DNA of 64,000 nucleotides. Origin: Hyaloperonospora brassicae (lineage: Eukaryota; Oomycota; Peronosporomycetes; Peronosporales; Peronosporaceae). The notes beneath the pieces are model-generated. The model saw nothing but the letters and a program-made list of their open reading frames with translations. It was not told where the DNA came from and did no database searches. This document shows, in pieces, positions 46,670 through 60,189 of the stretch. The stretch lies in contig CANTFL010000228.1 of NCBI GenBank assembly GCA_947650285.1, forward strand, positions 186,001-250,000, read 5' to 3'. The translations under genes and the position numbers were made by a program. The first letter of the stretch is position 1; each line of letters begins with the position of its first letter.

Positions 46670-49600
46670 GAGTCACACTCGAGAAGGGTGGGCACACGTG
46701 GATGGCGTAGGCCATTCACGTAAAACGGTGTGTGCTGGGTTGAAGCATGCACCGAATTATTGATGGCGAATTCCACCATGGGTAGGAATTCGCTCCAACT
46801 CGGAAACGAGTGGACATATCCTCGAAGAATCTCTTCGAGGACACGGTTCGCACGTTCCGTCTGACCATCTGTTTCGGGATGGTCAGAAGTAGACATCTTC
46901 AATCGTGTTCCCAATGTGCGGAACACGGTTTGCCAAAATGCCGCCGTGAACCGAGGATCACGGTCGGATACGAGTTCACGGGGTAACCCGTGGAGTCTAA
47001 AGACCGTGTCTAGAAAGACACGAGCACAACCTTGAGCCTTGATCGACTCGGGTACAGCAGCAAGATGGTCCATCTTGATGAATCGGTCAACAAACACAAG
47101 AATACCATTATTCTTGTGAGCGTCTTCGGGAAAACCGAAGACGAAGTCCATTGAAACGGACTGCCAGCACTATGCCAGGACCGGCAGAGGCTGTAATGGT
47201 GCACGGGATGAAGGACTAGGCTTCACTCGTTGACAAACCTCGCAATCACGTATGTACTTGCGTACAAACTGATACTCGCGGAGCTAGTAAAAGTCACGAC
47301 TTACCGTGAGGTAAGTCTTTTCTCTCCCACTATGGCCACCTGTTGGGGCATCGTGACACTCATACATGATGCGTAAACGCAAATCATGATGAGCGGGTAC
47401 GACGACACGAGGCGTGTCGTCGGCAACAGCTGTATAGTACAGCAATCCGTTGCGTGTACTGTACCGATCCGATGAGGATCGGTACAAAGCTGGTAAATCC
47501 CTCATGGATTTACTGGATGGATTCACCAGATCATTTATCAATCGCAGAAGATCCTTATCTTCTGCGTGTGCCTTTTGTATGTCGTCAAGTGAGCTTGACG
47601 ACGTAACACTGCCTGTCAGTGTCGCAACAGTGGGCTTATCCTCACTGTTGATTTGTGCGTCCGGCTCGAAATCGGGCCGGCGCGAATAGGCATCAGCGAC
47701 GACGTTCAGGCGTCCTGGTTTATACTCCACGGAGAAGTTATTCTCCGCGAAGAAAGACAGCCATCTCGCCATCCTTTGCGAGAGGTGTGGGCTTTTTACG
47801 GCCGTGCGTAATGACGCATGGTCCGTATATACGATGAACGATCTATCTTCCAAGATATAGACGCGAAACTCAGCCAGTGCGTATTTCATGGCTAGGAGTT
47901 CCTTGTCATGTACTGGGTAATTGCGTTCAGCTGGTTGCAGCTGACGCGACTGATAACAGATGACGCGCTCCGCGCCATCTGCATCAAACTGCATTAACGC
48001 GCAGCCGATCGCAAAATCGCTGGTGTCACAGACCACATGAAATGGTCTGTCCTGATCTGCAATCGCCAAGATCGGCGATTGCATCAAGCTTCGCTTGATA
48101 TCTCAAAAGGAACGCTGGCACTCAGCGTTCCATGACCACTTGACATTTTTCTTGAGCAAGCAAGAAAGATGAACAGTCATCTCGGCGTAGTTGCGCGAGT
48201 ACTTGTGCAAGTACGCCGCAAGACCAAGGAACTTCCTTAGTCCCTTGACATCGACTGGCACTGGCCAGTCGGTGATCGCCTTGATCTTTTCGGGATCGGG
48301 GCGTACGCCATGTTTACCCATGATGCACCCAAAAAGTGGTATTCCGCTAGCCGCGAATATACACTACTTGAGGTTGGCGTACAACTTGTGCTTGCGCATA
48401 AGTTGAAGAACCTGACGAACGTGAGTTCTGTGAACTTCAACGTCCGTCTTTCCGTCCATAGCCCAGCTATGGACGAACACATCGTCGAAGTAACTCGGTG
48501 CGAAGTCTCGCACCGGTCTCAACAGATTTGTGACACATCTGTTGAATGTTGCAGGGGCATTGCTTAGTCCCTGAGGCATAACTAGCCACTCCCACAGCAT
48601 CCCGATGGGGGTACTCACTGCCGTGAACGGGATGTCCCGTTCACGCATGAGGATCTGATAGAACCCATCCATCAGATCCATGGACGAAAAGATGGTACTC
48701 TTTGACATACCATCTATGATTACGTCCTTCCTCGGTATCGGCGTCTGAGCCGGTACCGTTGCAGCATTCAATTTGTTGAATGCGTGCCCTATCCGCCATC
48801 CTCCTGTGGCCTTTCGCACACAGAAGGTCGGAGAGCTGTGAGGGGATGTTGATTCCCTCACATGGCCCGCTTCTAAGCGATCGGCAAAGAACTTATCGAT
48901 CGCTAGTACTTGATCACCAGGCAGTGTCCACTGCTTCATGACACAGTACTTCGAGCCCGGTTTGAGCTCGATCTCGTGTCGAGTGTCTTTGTCCTTAGGC
49001 AACTCGCACGGTAAGGATTCAGGGAACACATCCCTGAATTCGATCAAATCCTTGTACAAAGGATTTGCTTGAAGTGACTCCCAGGATTGGAACGCGTATC
49101 GCTCAATCCGAGTCTTCTCATCGAGGACACTTTCGTCCATCGATGAGCTGCTGAGAACCCGTTTGTTCTCAGCAAATACTGTTGCCGACCGAATATCGGC
49201 CACATACTCATCCTCTGTGACGAGTATGCAGATCTACTTGACTTTGCCACTACGCAGATCACGCAAGAACCGTTTCGGTTCTAGCGTTGGCAACTGAGTT
49301 ATCTCCGAAGTCAACTTCGGAGGCACAATCAGATCAAGCGTATAAGCGCCTACGCTTGATCCGTCATTAATCAAGACGTTCAACGTCTCGGTTACTTCCT
49401 GGAAACTTCTTTCTACAGGTTGCTGAGAGCCTGATCCCTCAGCAAGTGACTCTTGAGGAATTCCTTCCTCAAGTACGTGGGGACTTATTCCCTCGACGTC
49501 TTCTGACTGTGGCTGTGCAACCACAGTCAGGCACCGATCCTCTACGGTCGACTCTCCAGTCGACCTAGGATTTCCATGTTGCCCTTTGGGGGCAACAGGT

Positions 49601-50352
49601 TTCTTCTGTCTAAGATGCTGCCCGCTGGGCATGCATCCATGTCCCGGTCCACTCGACTTATTCGAGTGGTGGACCTTCGGCGCAGCCTGTACTTCTGTAC
49701 AGCCGCCGGGAGCTTGCTCCACCGTGTAGTGATCAACTACACTGTGATCTTGTGCAGTCGTGCTAACGACCGAACCGCAAGTGAGACCATCGCACTCACT
49801 CGCAGAACATCCACACGCTTGTGGACGCTCCAAGATGTTCATCAGATGGCCATCTGATGAACAAGCAGCAGGCATCTTCACGGATCGATGCTGCCAGCTC
49901 ACCCTTGGCTCGTACTTTCTGAGCCAAGGTAATCAGAGGATGACACCAAAATTTGTCATCCAGATCTAGTACGATGAAGTCATCATCGTACTGTTCGCCT
50001 TCTAACGTGTAGTGAATTACTACTACACGTTTCTCAACGGTAATCGATGCGCCTGTTGCAAGGACGCAGTCATCCTCGTGAGGGGAATGTCGCGCTCATC
50101 GAACTTGAGCCTACGACCCTCTAGTGACTGGCGACGAACAAAGTTGTTCGACGCCCCACAATCTACCAGGGCACGAAGCGACAAATCATTTGTCGCTTTC
50201 AACTTCAAGGTGATGAACGAAACGTCATCACCAGGTGCAGAGACACACAATGATTGTGTATCTGGAGCAACTTTCGTCAAGAGATTTGCAAATTCTCTTG
50301 AGGTTGCTGGATCAGTAGGGCGCTCCGCCCTTACTGACCCCGACCATATTTT
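46652..50352 (-). pseudogene. pol of R4, degenerate
   Basis: Open pieces remain for protease C-terminus to RT start (49234-49902), RT (48364-49203), RNase H to integrase finger (47284-48087) and integrase core (46417-47151). Breaks include a TAG at about 49233 and further stops or indels near 48365, 48105 and 47285. The YFDD and D, D, E motifs persist, so the copy decayed recently. Confidence 0.85.
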
Positions 50353-51485
50353 GATGGTCCGTCTCGCTGTTGCGGCTTCGCAACAGCGCTGGACCCACGC
50401 CCATTGCCCTTTCTGGCGAATGGTCGTCCATTTCGCTCAGTACTGTTTGGTACTGGGCGTGGAGCACTACACTCGTATGCGTAGTGCCCTAGCTTCTGAC
50501 AGCGATTGCACTTCTGCAATCGCTTGTTGTTTGAAGAGCGAGGTCTCTCGCTCTCAACATAGCAGAAGTCCATTGGTTCTGGACCTCTGATCTCTTGTCG
50601 TCTTGGTGGACGGTAAGAGTTTGAGCTAGCATGATCCTGTCTCATGCTTAAGTCTTCCTGTTCCGCGGCTGATATCGCATCTTCAAGCGTATTCAGCTCA
50701 AGGCGGAACAGGTGGCTCCTGACGGACCCTTCTGCGAGCCCTTGCATGAACACCGTAATCAACGTGTGTTCATGGACTGGGTTAGCAGTTATACTACTCG
50801 CTAGGAGTCGTATATGTTGTGCGTAAGCGTGCACATCACGCTTACCCTGCTTGAGTTTCAGGAGCTCAGAACGAGCCCTGAACTCAGCTCGTGGCGGCTC
50901 AAACGTTTGTCTGAGCCGGGACTTGAAGTCATCTAGCGACCTGAACACATTTGGGTCGCTACTCTCGAGTCCCAGGGACCAAGTTTTGGCACGCCCTGCC
51001 AAGTGGGTCTGAGCAAATATGAGTTTCATTTGCTCATCTTCGACGCGACGAGCCCTTAAGGCTCTGTCGAGTTCGACAAACCATAGTAACAGGGAGTCCT
51101 CCGGGACTCCACTGTACTTGGAGATGTCAACCTTCATGACCTCGGGACGACGCGCATGTGCCGTCCCGCCCACAGCAGCATGGAATTGCTGCTGTCTCAA
51201 CAGCTCTGTCTGTTGAGCACCGAGTTCTCTAAACTGCTCGGCCTGTTGAGAGCCTTGCTGGTGAAGCAAGGCTACTTTCTCTCTTTCGGCGACAAGTTCA
51301 TTTTGGATGAACTTGGCTGTAGCGGCATGTTGTTGGTCTCTGTCTAGAGACTCCAACATGGCGCTAATGGCGAACTCGCCTACGGTAGAACTCATTCGTT
51401 CTACCGCACCCCATCCGATGTCACTCAAATGGGTAAACCCTTCACGCGTGGCGTGAAAGGTCTCTTCATCATCCAACATGTTCAT
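50331..51485 (-). CDS. gag: gag of R4
   Basis: Open 384-residue Gag, start ATG at 51485, zinc knuckle CNRCQKLGHYAYEC intact. It has substitutions not seen in the other copies, for example MRQDHASS where R3 reads MRQAHASS. It is the only structural gene left whole in this element and could be packaged or act in trans. Confidence 0.85.
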   Translation of the reverse strand: MNMLDDEETFHATREGFTHLSDIGWGAVERMSSTVGEFAISAMLESLDRDQQHAATAKFIQNELVAEREKVALLHQQGSQQAEQFRELGAQQTELLRQQQFHAAVGGTAHARRPEVMKVDISKYSGVPEDSLLLWFVELDRALRARRVEDEQMKLIFAQTHLAGRAKTWSLGLESSDPNVFRSLDDFKSRLRQTFEPPRAEFRARSELLKLKQGKRDVHAYAQHIRLLASSITANPVHEHTLITVFMQGLAEGSVRSHLFRLELNTLEDAISAAEQEDLSMRQDHASSNSYRPPRRQEIRGPEPMDFCYVESERPRSSNNKRLQKCNRCQKLGHYAYECSAPRPVPNSTERNGRPFARKGNGRGSSAVAKPQQRDGPSKYGRGQ

Positions 51486-51529
51486 GTTGGATGTTGTGGT
51501 CCTTGGAAGGACTACAAAGTGCTACCAGG

Positions 51530-51921
51530 TGTAACGGAGCACACCCTTGCGTGAACTAAACGCAAGGGTATCGGTGCCCCGATAGACGTACACAAGGCAA
51601 GCGAGGAAGCGTAGGTAGGGTAAAGGTAGAACTTATATGTTGATATGATTAAGTCTTTAAACCACTGTCTCTCTGTTTGACTTAACTTAATTATACTAAT
51701 CTAACTGAATGTATGACGACGTCTACTCACCACTCATTGCGCGCGTCTTGCGGCGATTGGTGGGTTGATATCGTCAAGATATCGACCAATGAGCAGACTC
51801 TTTGGTCGGCCCTTCAATATCACCACCATTGGTGATGTTGTTAAAAGAATATTCAACTTCATATTCTTTATTGTCACTTTTCTTAAAGTGACAATTCCAT
51901 GTAACGGGATGCCCCGTTACA
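51530..51921 (-). repeat. R4 5' LTR
   Basis: 392 bp. Its left end reads TGTAACGGAGC. It shares the variant middle of the LTR at 43105. Confidence 0.95.
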
Positions 51922-51944
51922 CGTTGCAGGAGTTACTACAACGG

Positions 51945-52336
51945 TGTAACGGGGCACACCCTTGCGTGAACTAAACGCAAGGGTATCGGTGCCCCGACAG
52001 ACGTACACGAGGCAAGCGAGGAAGCGTAGGTAAGGTAAAAGCAGAACTGTTATATTAATATAATTAAGTCTTTAAACCACTGTCTCTCTGTTTGACTTAA
52101 CTTAATTATACTAATCTAACTGAATGTATAACGACGTCTACTCACCACTCATTGCGCGCGTCTTGCGGCGATTGGTGGGTTGATATCGTCAAGATATCGA
52201 CCAATGAGCAGACACTTTGGTCGACCCTTCAATATCACCACCATTGGTGATGTTGTTAAAAGAATATTCAGCATAATATTTTTTTTGTCATTGTCCCTCA
52301 AATGACAATTTCCATGTAACGGGCTGCCCCGTTACA
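51945..52336 (-). repeat. last solo LTR of the array
   Basis: 392 bp, after a 23-bp spacer (51922-51944). It is preceded by AACGG and followed by AACGA, a possible target duplication with one mismatch. One stem carries a double change (52285-52292/52301-52308). Confidence 0.9.
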
Positions 52337-54164
52337 AACGAACGCTAAATATTTCTATTTTATTAATAAAGTGCGATTATATCCAAGTGTTAATACCTCA
52401 ATCAGCATTCATTCGCATTTTCATCTGTCGAAGACACGTGCCTTGTAAGGGATTCCTTAATCACAAGAGTTGGAAGTCTAACCAAAGCATATTATCTTTT
52501 GCACATTGTGCTGCTAGTTCTATGACTCGTTAAAGTCTCTTAGACAAGGAATGGAATCTCAATGAGCAAAATAAAGTTGATTAATCATGTTCTTGTAAAA
52601 ACGGGATAGCTCTTTGAGTTTGAGGCTTTCCTCTAGCAAAGGAGATGGTATAGATCCACTACATGTCTCGCATATGTGTCAATAACAATAAATTGCCGAG
52701 CAGTGATATCTTGTCTTAAGTAGAAATACGAAATCTACAAGTGTATGGTCCATATCGATAGTATCGTGCTTACCTTGTTGTCATAGTGGAGATGGACCAA
52801 CTTACTGAATGCGCACCGTTTGATGTATGTTTTGGATTGTTGTTTTTATAGAAGTATCATTACCGGAAAATAAAAGAAATTTTCGAAAAATAATAGATAC
52901 CAATGTAATCATACTACAAAATTACGATTGCTGCACCATATTTATGCGACAGCATGTGAACATGTACCAAACGATGATGTATATTTATGCACATCTATAT
53001 ACGCAATTTATATGCACATATAACGTTCCATACAAAAATGGCCACTATGCCGAAAATCTGGTCCAATATATAGGCAGGTTAGCGACAAGAATGCAGCTTC
53101 AATTGTAGAAATACATACAAAAATTTGTGCAACAGACAGAGCAAGAGGACTCTTACGGTTCTGGTATGATGTGTTCATATTATAATCGCTGGTCAAATAA
53201 TATCTTGCACCATTCGAACAATTCACGCGGCAAAAGTATGCTCCATTCGTCAACTCGCTCATTTGTGAAGAAGTTATCAGCGCACTAAGAACAACAAATT
53301 GTTCATTATCCACAATCTGTAATACGTTGCTCATTAATCTTGTACGGATACGATTAGCTCATTCGATTGTGTTTTCTTAGCTATCATCGATACGTATAAT
53401 TTAGGATGGTATGATTGTTACTAGTACATTTCAAATTGGTAATTAAGTACATTACAAATAGGTACCTAGCTTATCGTTGTTAGATCGTTGATGCAGTGGT
53501 GTTAAAGATTCAAATTAGCAGAGGGTTGAACTTGCTAAATATATATCTAAACTATCATTGAGCACCCATTGACACTACATATAATATATATTAATCACGT
53601 CTGGGCGAGCTGTAAATTTAGTTTGAACATAACCTGCTTCTCGATCATATTTACAAAATATTAGGCTGTCTACCTAATGCAAATAGAAGGACATTTTCTT
53701 GGCTTGTGTAAAGTGCACTTCCATCACATGTATGGAGCCTTACATATATAACCTTAACATAAATATCCGTGAGAAAGGATTTACATTAACTATCTTATTG
53801 AATGCCTAAAGGATCTTCTTATGTAACTCAGTAATCAGAAAAACGTAAAAGGCAGTGTAAATCTTGCGTTCGAATCAGTCTGGTAAACATATATTCGTTA
53901 GAATTGTCTCATTCGAAATATTGAGATCGTTTGATTTGGTTGGGACTGTGAATAAGTATTTAATTGTACATTTCGCGGCAATGAGTGATTGAAAGGGATA
54001 AAGCATAAAAGATATGGGTTTCAAGGACGCCATGGCTTTTTTTATTCTCCATTCGCCGTTAACGTTCAAATTTCTATACCATTATAGTATCTATGTTTTT
54101 AATAACGCATATAATAGAGTCTTAAATGAAGTGTCACGATTAAATAAGTCATTTCAAGGGTGAA
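52337..54164. other. AT-rich intergenic DNA
   Basis: No gene, RNA gene or recognisable element. Short frames have AT-driven composition. Confidence 0.5.
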
Positions 54165-54607
54165 TGTAACGGGGTATCCCGTTACACGATATTGTCATTA
54201 ATGGTAAAGTGACAATAAATATTAATACGTCGAAAATTCTCTCAACAATATCACACAGCATGATGACATTGCTGAAGATGACCGAAGGGTATACTCATTT
54301 TGTTGATATCATGATGATATCAACCCACCGATCGCTGCTAGACGCGCGCAATAGGTGGTGAGTGGACGTCATCATACGTTTAGTTAGATTAATATCATTA
54401 TGTCAAGATAAAGAGATACATAGGATTGATAGGACTTCATTATGTTTAATAAAAGTTTTGCTTTTAACAGAGACTAAAGTGTTCTCTTAGTCTTCTATCC
54501 TTCCTCTGTGTTGGTGCAACACGTAGTAGGGCACTGACTATCACTGGTGTCAGTGAAGCGAACTCCGTAGTGGTGAACGAGTACGTTGTCACCAGTGCCC
54601 CATTACA
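54165..54607 (+). repeat. solo LTR, family B
   Basis: A 443-bp LTR starting TGTAACGGGGTATCCCGTTACA-like and ending GCCCCATTACA, flanked by the 5-bp duplication GTGAA (54160-54164 and 54608-54612). It lies in the opposite orientation to the R elements. Its left ~240 bp are clearly related to the inner half of the R-family LTR; the other half is unrelated and matches the fragment at 3689-3807. A solo LTR arises by recombination between the two LTRs of one insertion. Confidence 0.85.
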
Positions 54608-56464
54608 GTGAAGTTATAGTAGCAGACGCATGTTATATGTGTAAGGGCGGTCGACATAGTTGGAGCGATCGCGGTCTGACCCCAATTCATTTTCCTCACC
54701 GCGATTTGCGGCCAAGAAACCGATCAAGAGCCGCGATTTATGATCGAGAAAAGATCGCGACCAATTTGACGGGTGTTTTCCTTACCGCATACTGTGATCT
54801 ACGATCGGTAAAATGATCACGACCGAGTTAATGTGTGTTCTACACCACGGGATCGGCGGCAAGTTATCTGAGAATGTGATCCGTTTACGCGGGGAGGTAA
54901 GGCGGTACCTATGGAGGGAATGGTATTTATTGGTAGTCCATACGTAGCCGTAAATTTGACAATGGTGATCGAGACTGGGATATCTATGGCTATATCATTC
55001 GATCATGTGACCGAATTGGATTGCTTCTAAAAGTATTGTGCCGGATTCTCTCCGGGATAGGATTCATTTGCAATTTCAACGCCTTCAAAGTCTCATGACC
55101 TAATCAAGATGAAATTCTGTATTGTTTGGCTAGACGCGTCCAAAAATGTTACAAGAACTACTAACTGCGAATGGATGAAGTGGAGTCTTTGTGGATCAAA
55201 ATACAAGATCGCTATGCGCTTATGAAATGTAAAGGCAAGTGGATCAAGTATCAACATTTGAGCGATTGGACAGCGGTCTATATTAGATCAAGATGTCTCA
55301 TACCTTGTACTTCTATAGGACCCACGCGATTGATTGAAGAAATTCGCTCGATCGGATTGATTTTCTTCCCCTCGAACGATCTTAATTTCCATCGACGAGA
55401 ATTCCCAGGAGAAGGGTGAAACCTTCTCTACTTGCGGGCGCACAACATAAGGAAAGTATAAACGAGAGAAATGGAGTACCCTCCCTCCGATAGTCGGTAT
55501 TATGGGCGCGAGTAATAGAGTCGAATTTTACATCAGCAATAAGGTATGACCGCTCCACCATAAGCGACTTAATATTTTGTTTGTGGAGGTGTCGTCTTAA
55601 TACTCTAGAACAAGAAATTGTTTTATAGATTGACCTGGAATAAAAGCTTCAGCGGTAGCGGAACAGCCTAGGCGCAAAACCCTTGAGATGCTTCATTTAT
55701 CAGTGCTCTGGGAATTGATTAATAACTAGAAAAGAAACCATACATGATTGATCGCTCGAGAAAAAGAAAAACCTTGACCCGGTACCGAAGTCCGACCAAA
55801 ATCATCGTGGACCGCGCTTTGATATAAATCCTATTGGATAAGCCTTCACTTTAAAACTCGACTAATGCGTATTCATAAAAACACGAATCAATTGCGAGTA
55901 ACCATGCAAGCCCTCAAAACGACCCCGACGTTCATATTAAGAAAGATGCTGATCACGACATGATAATGAAGTAAGGAATATGAATCAACTTTACTGGTGA
56001 GTTTACACAAAACACTACAAGACTATTAAGTGATCCACTTCAGAAAAACTAAAGCTGAAGCCTATACGATCGTTAAAGCGCCAGTATCAGCGCCTGTCAC
56101 ATCATCGGATCCCCTGTAACCGATCCGGCGTCTCAGAAGATGTCTATAAGATCACTGGATATGCCGCTGGAGCATGTGAAACGCGGATGCTGCTAGAATG
56201 CAATAATTCGACCCACGCGTGATATGTCTAAATCAAAGAAAAACACTATCACGAGTGGTTTATAATTGACAAATCAAGCAACTTTTCTTCTCTAAGGTCT
56301 TCCATAAATATTTTGAACTGGACCATTTCTCCACGCCTACACAAAAATGGAAGTGGTGTCTAGCGGACGCAAGTGCTATAAACGATGTATATGGAAAAAT
56401 ACGGCGCAGCGTTTATTCGTAATTGTGATGGAGTGGTGATCTCCCTTTGAAAAGTCGATATCAA
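54608..56464. other. degenerate AT-rich DNA
   Basis: No gene supported. The part at 54640-54830 is rich in GATCGCG-type short inverted repeats, suggesting retroelement ancestry. A frame at 55171-55419 has no recognisable motif. Confidence 0.4.
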
Positions 56465-56572
56465 CTCTTCACTGGCGCCCGGACGACCGACTAACGGAGT
56501 GGGTACTACAATTTCGTTTTCTTGATGGCCTTCTTCATCTTGTGTACCCGTCGGTGGGGCGGGTTGCACTCT
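56465..56572 (-). repeat. decayed retroelement fragment, copy 1
   Basis: On the minus strand it encodes QPAPPTGTQDEEGHQENE and further residues. The reverse complement is related to 60190-60302 over about 110 nt. A neighbouring minus-strand frame at 56631-56897 may belong to the same relic. Element type not determined. Confidence 0.4.
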
Positions 56573-57192
56573 ATCAGGTGAACATGGGTCAATGACAAAA
56601 CTTGAACGTGTTTGCGATGGGGTCGAGGTTCTATGTCGGTGTGGAAATCTTTACACCGCGATCGGGGTGACGTGACCTCATGCAATTTGGCACGGCAATA
56701 CTTGTTTTCTTGTAGCGATCTTGATATGAGTCACCCTGATAGATAACAGATCGCCTTATTCGAATGTAGACCTTGATTTGCAAGCCTTCTGACCAATTAA
56801 TCCGTCTCGAGATCTGGAGTCCATAACCACGAAGGGTTGACTGCGTCCAGTCGCAGGTGAGTAATCGTTTGATAGTTCTTGATCCCTGCACAAACAATAC
56901 AGGACAAACTTAATTAGAGTATGTGACTTTTATTTGACGTCGTATGGACAATGATCCAACCGGAGGAGAAGTCGACACGTGTACTTTGAAGCAAATTGAA
57001 ATATATATCATGTTAACTAGTCAAATTCATCAACCCTATCCATATCCCCATGTCTTGAACATCACATGCCACATGTCGCTCTCTCTATACGGTAGCAACC
57101 TTTTACTTTTTTGGCACACACCCGATATACTTGTACGATCGCAGTCGCCCTTCTAGTCGCTGAGCGTGTGGCGTAACCCACACTAGCTTGAT

Positions 57193-57288
57193 CGCGATCA
57201 TATACCTGACCACCGATCCCGATCTCTATCGCCTTTTGAACGCGATTACATACCTGATCGTCGATCACGATCTCGATGTTCTCCTTGG
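57193..57288. repeat. imperfect 48-bp tandem duplication
   Basis: Two 48-bp units, each starting CGCGAT and containing ATACCTGA and CGATC runs, within a GATC-rich stretch. Confidence 0.5.
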
Positions 57289-60189
57289 ACGAGATCGCCT
57301 TGCTGATCGCGGTTTTCTTCTTGACTGAATGATCTACAACGTGATCGTCCCAATACAATGCCTCCATCTCCATGACTCAACCCCTTCGCCCGTCGTACTT
57401 TAACCCAATATCGTAGAACCAATCCTGTCTAATCTGATATCTAATTTCGTCCAGTGGACGCGATCCGAACAGTTCTGGGACCGTAGTTGACAAACTTTAA
57501 CTGACTCATATATTGTTTTGGAACGTGATCAATCCCCATATCGCAAATTTCGTTAGTCGCGTCACCATAGGGTCGACCGTTACAGACCTATACCGTACAG
57601 GTCGATCAGCGAAGGTACATTCGACTGAGAATATGATTACGGCTGATTCAGTATGACTGCAATTATGAATCACATTAGTCATACTATAATAAAGCGTGTA
57701 AAAGAGTCTGTGTTCAGCACTCCATAGAAAGAGCGGTGGTCCCGATGATCACGCAAGAATGGAATATCTACGATGTAAGTATAGGGAAGATTGCATAGTG
57801 ATGTAGACGAAGCAAAAAATTAATCCACACGAATTCGGTTTGATGGATCAAGCTGGCGGCTTATTGCTGTGATCACAGAAAATGTGCCAAATGTTGAGAC
57901 TAATACTCAGAGACTTTAAATTTCAGTGATCGCAGATCAAAAATAAATTACATAACGTTGTACGATGAAGACATCGATTTCGGAAATGGATCATTAATAT
58001 CATATCTGATTTCTTACACGGTCAAATCTAAACCGTAAAAATGTTTAATGATTTGCGAATGACTTTCAGGTCGGCCCGTAACTGGCATAGCTAGCTTAGT
58101 CGATATACATGTCCTTTATGTAAATGCTATATAAACATTGCCAGATCCCCAGATCCAGAATGGATGGTTTGATATGTTGCTCGGAGGGTATTATAAACAA
58201 GAACTAAGTATCGAAGAAAGAATTCGATGCAATTATAAATATCGTTATTACAAATTTTGCGACGATACGAGCGACAAAATACTGTTTATAATAAGCCGAC
58301 TGCAGAAGTCGTAAACATGTCTAGCCATGCATTCTATGGCTAGATGACGGCGAAATGGTCAAAGTTATTGCGATTATACGGCTTAATACTAAAGACGTTC
58401 AGTAAACGCTCCGAGCGCATAACATATTAAATTTTAAAATTGTGCTAGAGTAGATAAGGTATAATAAAGTTCGGCAGCGAAATGCTTCAACAACGGCCCT
58501 GACACTTTCCAACCTGCTCTTGCAGTGAGATAGATCAAAGTTTAGAGTGGTCGTGGTCTGTGAGACTTCGATCGTGGTTTATTGGACGTCGACAGCGGAT
58601 CGTCGTAATCTGTGTATGGCCACGACGTCAGATTGCGTGAAGAACTCAGGCGATCAGTGCACCACAAAATAGTATTTTTTGAAAAGATAACGCATAAGTA
58701 TATACGAAAAGAACTGTTTCTACTGCGTATTGTGAAAAGAATATGACGGCGAATACTGCAAGAGATTGACGTCTTAATATTGTGGTTGCGATTTAAGTCC
58801 GTCCGAAAAATACTTTATATGGCGCAGCCAGTAGAGAAAGGCATAATATTAAGATTTGGTAGTTGAAAGATTTTTAACGTGATCCACAAGTGGTGCGTGC
58901 CAATTAAGGTACTAAGTATGATTCAAATTTAGGCAAAAATAATGTATCGTAGGAATCTCCACAAGATAGAAACTTTTAACCCAAACTTCGTATGATCTGC
59001 AACTATGCACTATCAGTAGTAAGTTTTTTTATCGATTATATATATCGATTTAACCCAATCACGATATTTATTTGAAGATGTCGTTCAGTATTGAGAGTTC
59101 AAGGGGTGGGTAAGTGTTTCCTACAACTCGTAAAAATGAAACTCGATTCATCATCGCCCGGATTGCGCGGATTAGGATAGTGCAAACAAGTTATATTTTG
59201 AACATATAAATACAAAGCTATGGGCAAGATAAATATGAGATGTCTATGTCGTAATTTATATATAGGATAAATGCCAGACGTCGACTTCACCTTTGCTTGT
59301 AAGAGAGGCTGCTTCGTCGACAAAGTTCAGAAATAATCATACTTATATAACGAAAGGACTGCTTCATGACCAAATAACGTACGTCGCTCAAGATTTATTC
59401 AGCTCGGCGTTTGCTAATTTTTCATTACCTGGGTGGCCGATAAATGAGTACAGGCTAAGATTATAAGTATGGTTCATTAGGACATTATGTAATATGCTTT
59501 GATCTGGCAGACGGGGACTTAATCCAACCTGTCGAACTTAAATTTCAAATACTGGAACGAAAATTGCCTTACCGATCGACTATGCAGACTATTCCAGCAG
59601 ACTAACAAAAGACGGTGGTATCAGATAATGGTTTACGGAATTATTTCTTGGCACTGGCAGTTACGACTAAGGCTCAGTATGAAGAGCCTACAAGTGGACA
59701 TAATAGGTAATTATAGTGACCTCGCCAAATAAATTAATTGCAGGTAAATCACCCACCGTGATGTATCACTAGATTAAAAAGCTCGGCTAAGCTGGTAGAC
59801 GGCTGTTAACTTGGTTCCTAGATCACCATATACGTCTTGTTAGGTCTCTTTGTTTAGTAAGTGGCAGACTATTGATTAAGTTGAGATCACCGACCGATAC
59901 AAAGACCAAACAAAGGTGAATACAGGACCGTTGACCGATCATTCTTCATTTGATGCTCATGAAATTGTTTTAATCGTACATGGGGAGGTAGATATACTAC
60001 AGAATAATAAAAAGAAAGCACGTCGGTATTGGAGTAAGAAACATAAAAGACTAGCGAATCTCAAGCTTTGAATGCGTACAAATTTTATTGGACGGTGATT
60101 AGAAATTTGATGTCGTAAGGAACTATCAAAATCAAACCGATCCTATACCTAAAATGTTCAAGTTCAACTTCAGATCAAGTCCACCAAGA

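Larger units (their letters stand above)
43935..51921 (-). mobile_element. Ty3/Gypsy chromovirus R4, decayed
   Basis: Same architecture as R3: 5' LTR 51530-51921, gag intact, pol broken in several places, antisense ORF with a stop. It is joined to R3 through the LTR array rather than being an isolated insertion. No target duplication of its own is seen. Confidence 0.9.

Noticed and set aside
53008..53334. 108-codon minus-strand frame in AT-rich DNA
   Set aside because: No motif, AT-driven composition, no neighbouring exons.
57062..57373. 103-codon minus-strand frame with internal repeat
   Set aside because: Explained by the 48-bp tandem duplication. No recognisable family.
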